Shown in pieces: positions 49,273 through 51,471 of a stretch of 51,471 nucleotides of DNA. The stretch covers positions 1 to 51,471 of the forward strand of contig JBBFLY010000014.1 of NCBI GenBank assembly GCA_037478855.1, given 5' to 3'. The translations under genes were made by a program, and so were the position numbers. The notes below the pieces were generated by a model, which saw only the letters and a list, made by a program, of their open reading frames with translations, was not told the origin of the DNA and did not search any database. Within the stretch, counting starts at the first letter, position 1; every line of letters begins with the position of its first letter. The DNA comes from Rhabdothermincola sp037478855. Lineage in GTDB: Bacteria > Actinomycetota > Acidimicrobiia > Acidimicrobiales > Acidimicrobilacustridaceae.

Positions 49273-50130
49273 TCATCCCCCGGCGGGGATCTCGACGCCC
49301 AGATTATCCAACAGCCGGGTGCCGCCCAATCGAGCGGCCACCAGCAGACGCAGCGAGCCAGCCAGCGGGTCCACCGGCCGCAGGGACGCGGCGTCGACCA
49401 CCTCCGCGTAGTCCAAGTCGGCCAAGGGCTCAGCCTCCACGATGCCGGCCATCAGCTCACGGACCGCCGCGGCGCTGCGCTCTCCCGCGAGCACGGCGGC
49501 GGCTCCCGCCTGCAGCGCGCGGTACAGCACCGGAGCGGCGGCACGCTCCCGGTCGCTGAGGTAGACGTTGCGGCTGGACATCGCGAGCCCGTCAGGCTCG
49601 CGCACGATGGGACAGCCGACGACCGTGACCGGGTGGTCGAGATCGCGCACCATCTTCCGGACGATCACCAGCTGCTGGTAGTCCTTCTCCCCGAAGTAGG
49701 CCCGACACGGCCCCACGATGTTGAACAGCTTCGTGACGACGGTCGCCACACCCGTGAAGTGCGTCGGCCGGGCGACCCCCTCCATCGGGGTGCTGAGCTC
49801 AGCCACCGAGACCGACGTGAGCATCTCCTCGGGATACATCTCCTCGGTGCTCGGGGCGAACACCACGTCGACCCCCGTCGCACGGCACGCCGCGAGATCC
49901 CGGTCGAGATCACGGGGGTAGGTGCTCAGGTCCTCGCTCGCCGCGAACTGCAACGGGTTGACGAAGATGCTCACCACGGTGACATCGCAGTCGGCCAGCG
50001 AGCGCCTCATCAGCGACAGGTGACCGTCGTGCAGGTACCCCATCGTGGGAACGAAGCCAACGGTTCGGCCTGTGCGGCGGTGCTCGTCGAGCGAGCGTCG
50101 GAACGACGCGATCGTGTCGTGGATCTCCAC
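49273..50130 (-). CDS. panC: Pantothenate synthetase
   Basis: A 285-residue ATP-dependent ligase that joins pantoate and beta-alanine. Motifs: VGFVPTMGYLHDGHLSLMRRS with the HxGH-like nucleotide-binding signature, VVSIFVNPLQFAASEDLSTYPR, YFGEKDYQQLVIVRKMV and the C-terminal MSSRNVYLSDRER. Length is standard. It follows the DUF2520 gene by 44 bases; panB is absent here. Confidence 0.97.
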   Translation of the reverse strand: MEIHDTIASFRRSLDEHRRTGRTVGFVPTMGYLHDGHLSLMRRSLADCDVTVVSIFVNPLQFAASEDLSTYPRDLDRDLAACRATGVDVVFAPSTEEMYPEEMLTSVSVAELSTPMEGVARPTHFTGVATVVTKLFNIVGPCRAYFGEKDYQQLVIVRKMVRDLDHPVTVVGCPIVREPDGLAMSSRNVYLSDRERAAAPVLYRALQAGAAAVLAGERSAAAVRELMAGIVEAEPLADLDYAEVVDAASLRPVDPLAGSLRLLVAARLGGTRLLDNLGVEIPAGG

Positions 50131-50174
50131 GGGCGAAGCGTGTCACATCGCAGCCGGATCGACGAACGGTCCGC

Positions 50175-50900
50175 TCAGCGGTCGTGCTCGCGCTCCTCGA
50201 CGAGGCGACGGGCTGCCCGCACCATCACCTCGTACGTCTCGCGCTCGTCCCCGGGAAGCGCCTCCAAGTGGCGGCGGATGGTGTCCCAGTCGCCGCGTGC
50301 CGCCGGGCCGGTGAGCGCCGCGGCCGGCCCCAGCTCGGCGACGTTATCGACGGTGACCCGAACGAGCTCGAGATAGGCCTCGAGCGGGACGCCAGCCAAG
50401 CGCGCCACCCGCTCAGCCTGCCCGAGGAGGGCCACCAGGTGGTTCGACGCGATCACCGCAGCCGCGTGATAGGCGCCCCGCTGCTCGTCGGCCACCCGGA
50501 ACGACCGACCACCCAGGTCGGCGACGACACGCTCGACGATCGGGTCACCGGCCACCGCGAACCATGCACCCGCCTGGAGCCGGGCCGCCCCCACCTCCGC
50601 GGTCGGCATGGCGATGAGCGGGTGCAGCGCGGCACGGCGCGGATGTGGGGCGAGCACGTCGAGGCCCAGCGAGCCTGCCAGGTGGCAGACAACCGTCGTA
50701 GCGCTCGGCGAGACCGTCGCGGCCACCTCCGCCACCGCCGCGTCCGGGGTTGCGATCACGAGCAGGTCGACCCCCTCGGCCGCGGACGACAGGTCGTCGA
50801 CCCGGCCAAGCACACCCCGGTCCCGCCACCCGACCTCGACCAGTGCGATCCGCAGGCTGCCACCAGCCCGACCGGGTCCGATGATGCGGAAGCTCGGCAC
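50175..50900 (-). CDS. Rossmann-like / DUF2520 protein (first gene of the pantothenate-NAD operon)
   Basis: A 241-residue protein with an N-terminal dinucleotide-binding domain (MPSFRIIGPGRAGGSLRIAL, DLLVIATPDAAVAEVAA) and a C-terminal DUF2520 helical domain (AAAVIASNHLVALLGQAERVA). The HPLIAMPTAEVG block is typical. The same gene stands before panC in mycobacteria (Rv3603c). A ketopantoate reductase-like role has been suggested for this position because panE is often missing, but this is inference; ProC- and TyrA-like folds are similar. The start is GTG at 50900 with TATCGT 6 bases upstream. The eight-gene operon starts here. Confidence 0.88.
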   Translation of the reverse strand: MPSFRIIGPGRAGGSLRIALVEVGWRDRGVLGRVDDLSSAAEGVDLLVIATPDAAVAEVAATVSPSATTVVCHLAGSLGLDVLAPHPRRAALHPLIAMPTAEVGAARLQAGAWFAVAGDPIVERVVADLGGRSFRVADEQRGAYHAAAVIASNHLVALLGQAERVARLAGVPLEAYLELVRVTVDNVAELGPAAALTGPAARGDWDTIRRHLEALPGDERETYEVMVRAARRLVEEREHDR

Positions 50901-50906
50901 GGCCGG

Positions 50907-50912
50907 ACGATA
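50907..50912 (-). promoter_or_regulatory. Candidate -10 box TATCGT, leaderless start of the DUF2520 operon
   Basis: TATCGT on the minus strand, 6 bases before the GTG at 50900. It would drive the eight-gene CoA/NAD operon. On the plus strand a weak CAGAAT lies 5 bases before khtT. Confidence 0.5.
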
Positions 50913-50932
50913 GCGGTCGGGCAGAATGGGGC

Positions 50933-51409
50933 ATGGTCGATGTCAACGAGACCCGCCTGCCCGGTGTCGGCATCCGCTACGACTTCGAGTGCCTCGGCGG
51001 TCACCGGGTCGGCGTGATCATCCGCCACTCCGGCCGGCGGGAGCTGATCGTCTACGACCGCGACGACCCGGACGCCGTGGGCTTGCACGTCGACCTCTCC
51101 CCCGACGAGAGCCGCACCCTCGGTGAGCTGCTCGGTGGGTCGCGCATCAATGAGCAGCTCGCGTCGTTGGTGAGCGAGGTCGAGGGTCTCGCCATCGACT
51201 GGCTCCCACTCCCACCGGGCTTCGAGCCGCGAACGATCGGCTCGACCGAGATGCGCCGACGGACAGGAGCGTCGATCATCGCCATCATCCGCGACGACAC
51301 CGCCATCCCCTCCCCCGGCCCCGACGACGAGCTGCGACCCGACGACACCGTGGTCATCGTCGGCACCGCTGAAGGCCTGGCCGCGGCGTCACGCCTGCTC
51401 AGCTCGTGA
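50933..51409 (+). CDS. khtT: KhtT-like regulatory subunit of a K+/H+ antiporter (RCK_C domain)
   Basis: A 158-residue cytosolic protein. The first 70 residues (ETRLPGVGIRYDFECLGGHRVGV, RELIVYDRDDPD) match the N-terminal domain of Bacillus KhtT, and the rest is a TrkA-C (RCK_C) domain (SIIAIIRDDTAIPSPGPDDEL, DDTVVIVGTAEG) that in KhtT binds cyclic di-AMP. Note that this window also encodes DisA, a c-di-AMP synthase. The next gene starts in a GTGA overlap with its stop and would be the antiporter itself. The ATG at 50933 is divergent from the DUF2520 operon, with 32 bases between the start codons. Confidence 0.88.
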   Translation: MVDVNETRLPGVGIRYDFECLGGHRVGVIIRHSGRRELIVYDRDDPDAVGLHVDLSPDESRTLGELLGGSRINEQLASLVSEVEGLAIDWLPLPPGFEPRTIGSTEMRRRTGASIIAIIRDDTAIPSPGPDDELRPDDTVVIVGTAEGLAAASRLLSS

Positions 51410-51471
51410 CCATCGTCGCGGCGAACACATCCACCGCCGCCGATACGGCCACCGTCCTCCTCGAGCTCGGG
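51406..51471 (+). CDS. Probable KhtU-like cation/proton antiporter (5' end only)
   Basis: The first 22 codons of an open frame beginning with GTG that overlaps the khtT stop in GTGA. The visible peptide is VTIVAANTSTAADTATVLLE followed by LG, consistent with the short lead-in before the first membrane helix of a CPA2-type antiporter. Identification rests mainly on the coupling to khtT. Confidence 0.5.
   Translation, partial: MTIVAANTSTAADTATVLLELG

Overview
The window reads as chromosomal DNA of a high-GC Gram-positive bacterium of the phylum Actinomycetota, probably outside the classical mycobacteria and streptomycetes; class Acidimicrobiia is my best guess, not a proof. The evidence is very high GC, many GTG starts, several actinobacterial gene sets (amt-glnK-glnD, carD-ispD-ispF with rlmB, radA-disA, DUF3263 next to a LytR_C protein, gpgS, a CysO-like sulfur carrier, a DUF2520 gene before panC), and many genes with a TAnnnT -10 box only 6 to 8 bases before the start codon, which indicates leaderless mRNAs. 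I see no phage, transposase, CRISPR array or rRNA. The window looks like a stable housekeeping segment.

Layout. 1-5640: a truncated amidase, a Nudix hydrolase, and the nitrogen operon amt-glnK-glnD (minus strand) preceded by a four-repeat GlnR-like site. 5684-10464: a CoA-disulfide-reductase-type flavoenzyme, small hypothetical genes, a lipoprotein made of a SecD-like periplasmic domain alone, and the overlapping pair hemQ-larE. 10573-13587: fdhD and a YdeP-type molybdoenzyme. 13793-15534: groEL with a CIRCE element and a terminator. 15604-24529: an FAD oxidoreductase behind a palindromic operator, a CysO-like carrier, gpgS, an amidase, glycerate kinase, otsA, and otsB-LytR_C-DUF3263. This part centres on glucosylglycerate and trehalose. 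24597-26347: tRNA-Thr, then a DUF35 protein coupled to a thiolase-fold protein. 26374-30678: a lipoprotein, the block carD-ispD-ispF-rlmB, and a Crp-type regulator. 30659-35351: dienelactone hydrolase, radA and disA, an SRPBCC protein and an LppM-like lipoprotein. 35463-39144: clpC and a polyprenyl diphosphate synthase. 39275-42818: two tandem paralogous family-5 solute-binding lipoproteins with no permease beside them. 42920-50912: an alpha/beta hydrolase and the long minus-strand operon DUF2520-panC-panD-nadB-nadC-coaX-SDR-acyltransferase, which joins pantothenate/CoA and NAD synthesis. 50933-51471: khtT and the first codons of a probable khtU antiporter gene.

I did not find an obviously new multigene system. 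The most unusual observations are the widespread leaderless promoter signature, the stand-alone SecD-like lipoprotein, the thiolase-fold protein that has lost catalytic residues beside its DUF35 partner, a degenerate SDR/acyltransferase pair at the end of the CoA/NAD operon, and a GlnR-like control region upstream of amt. All functional statements rest on reading motifs and gene order by eye; no database search was run.
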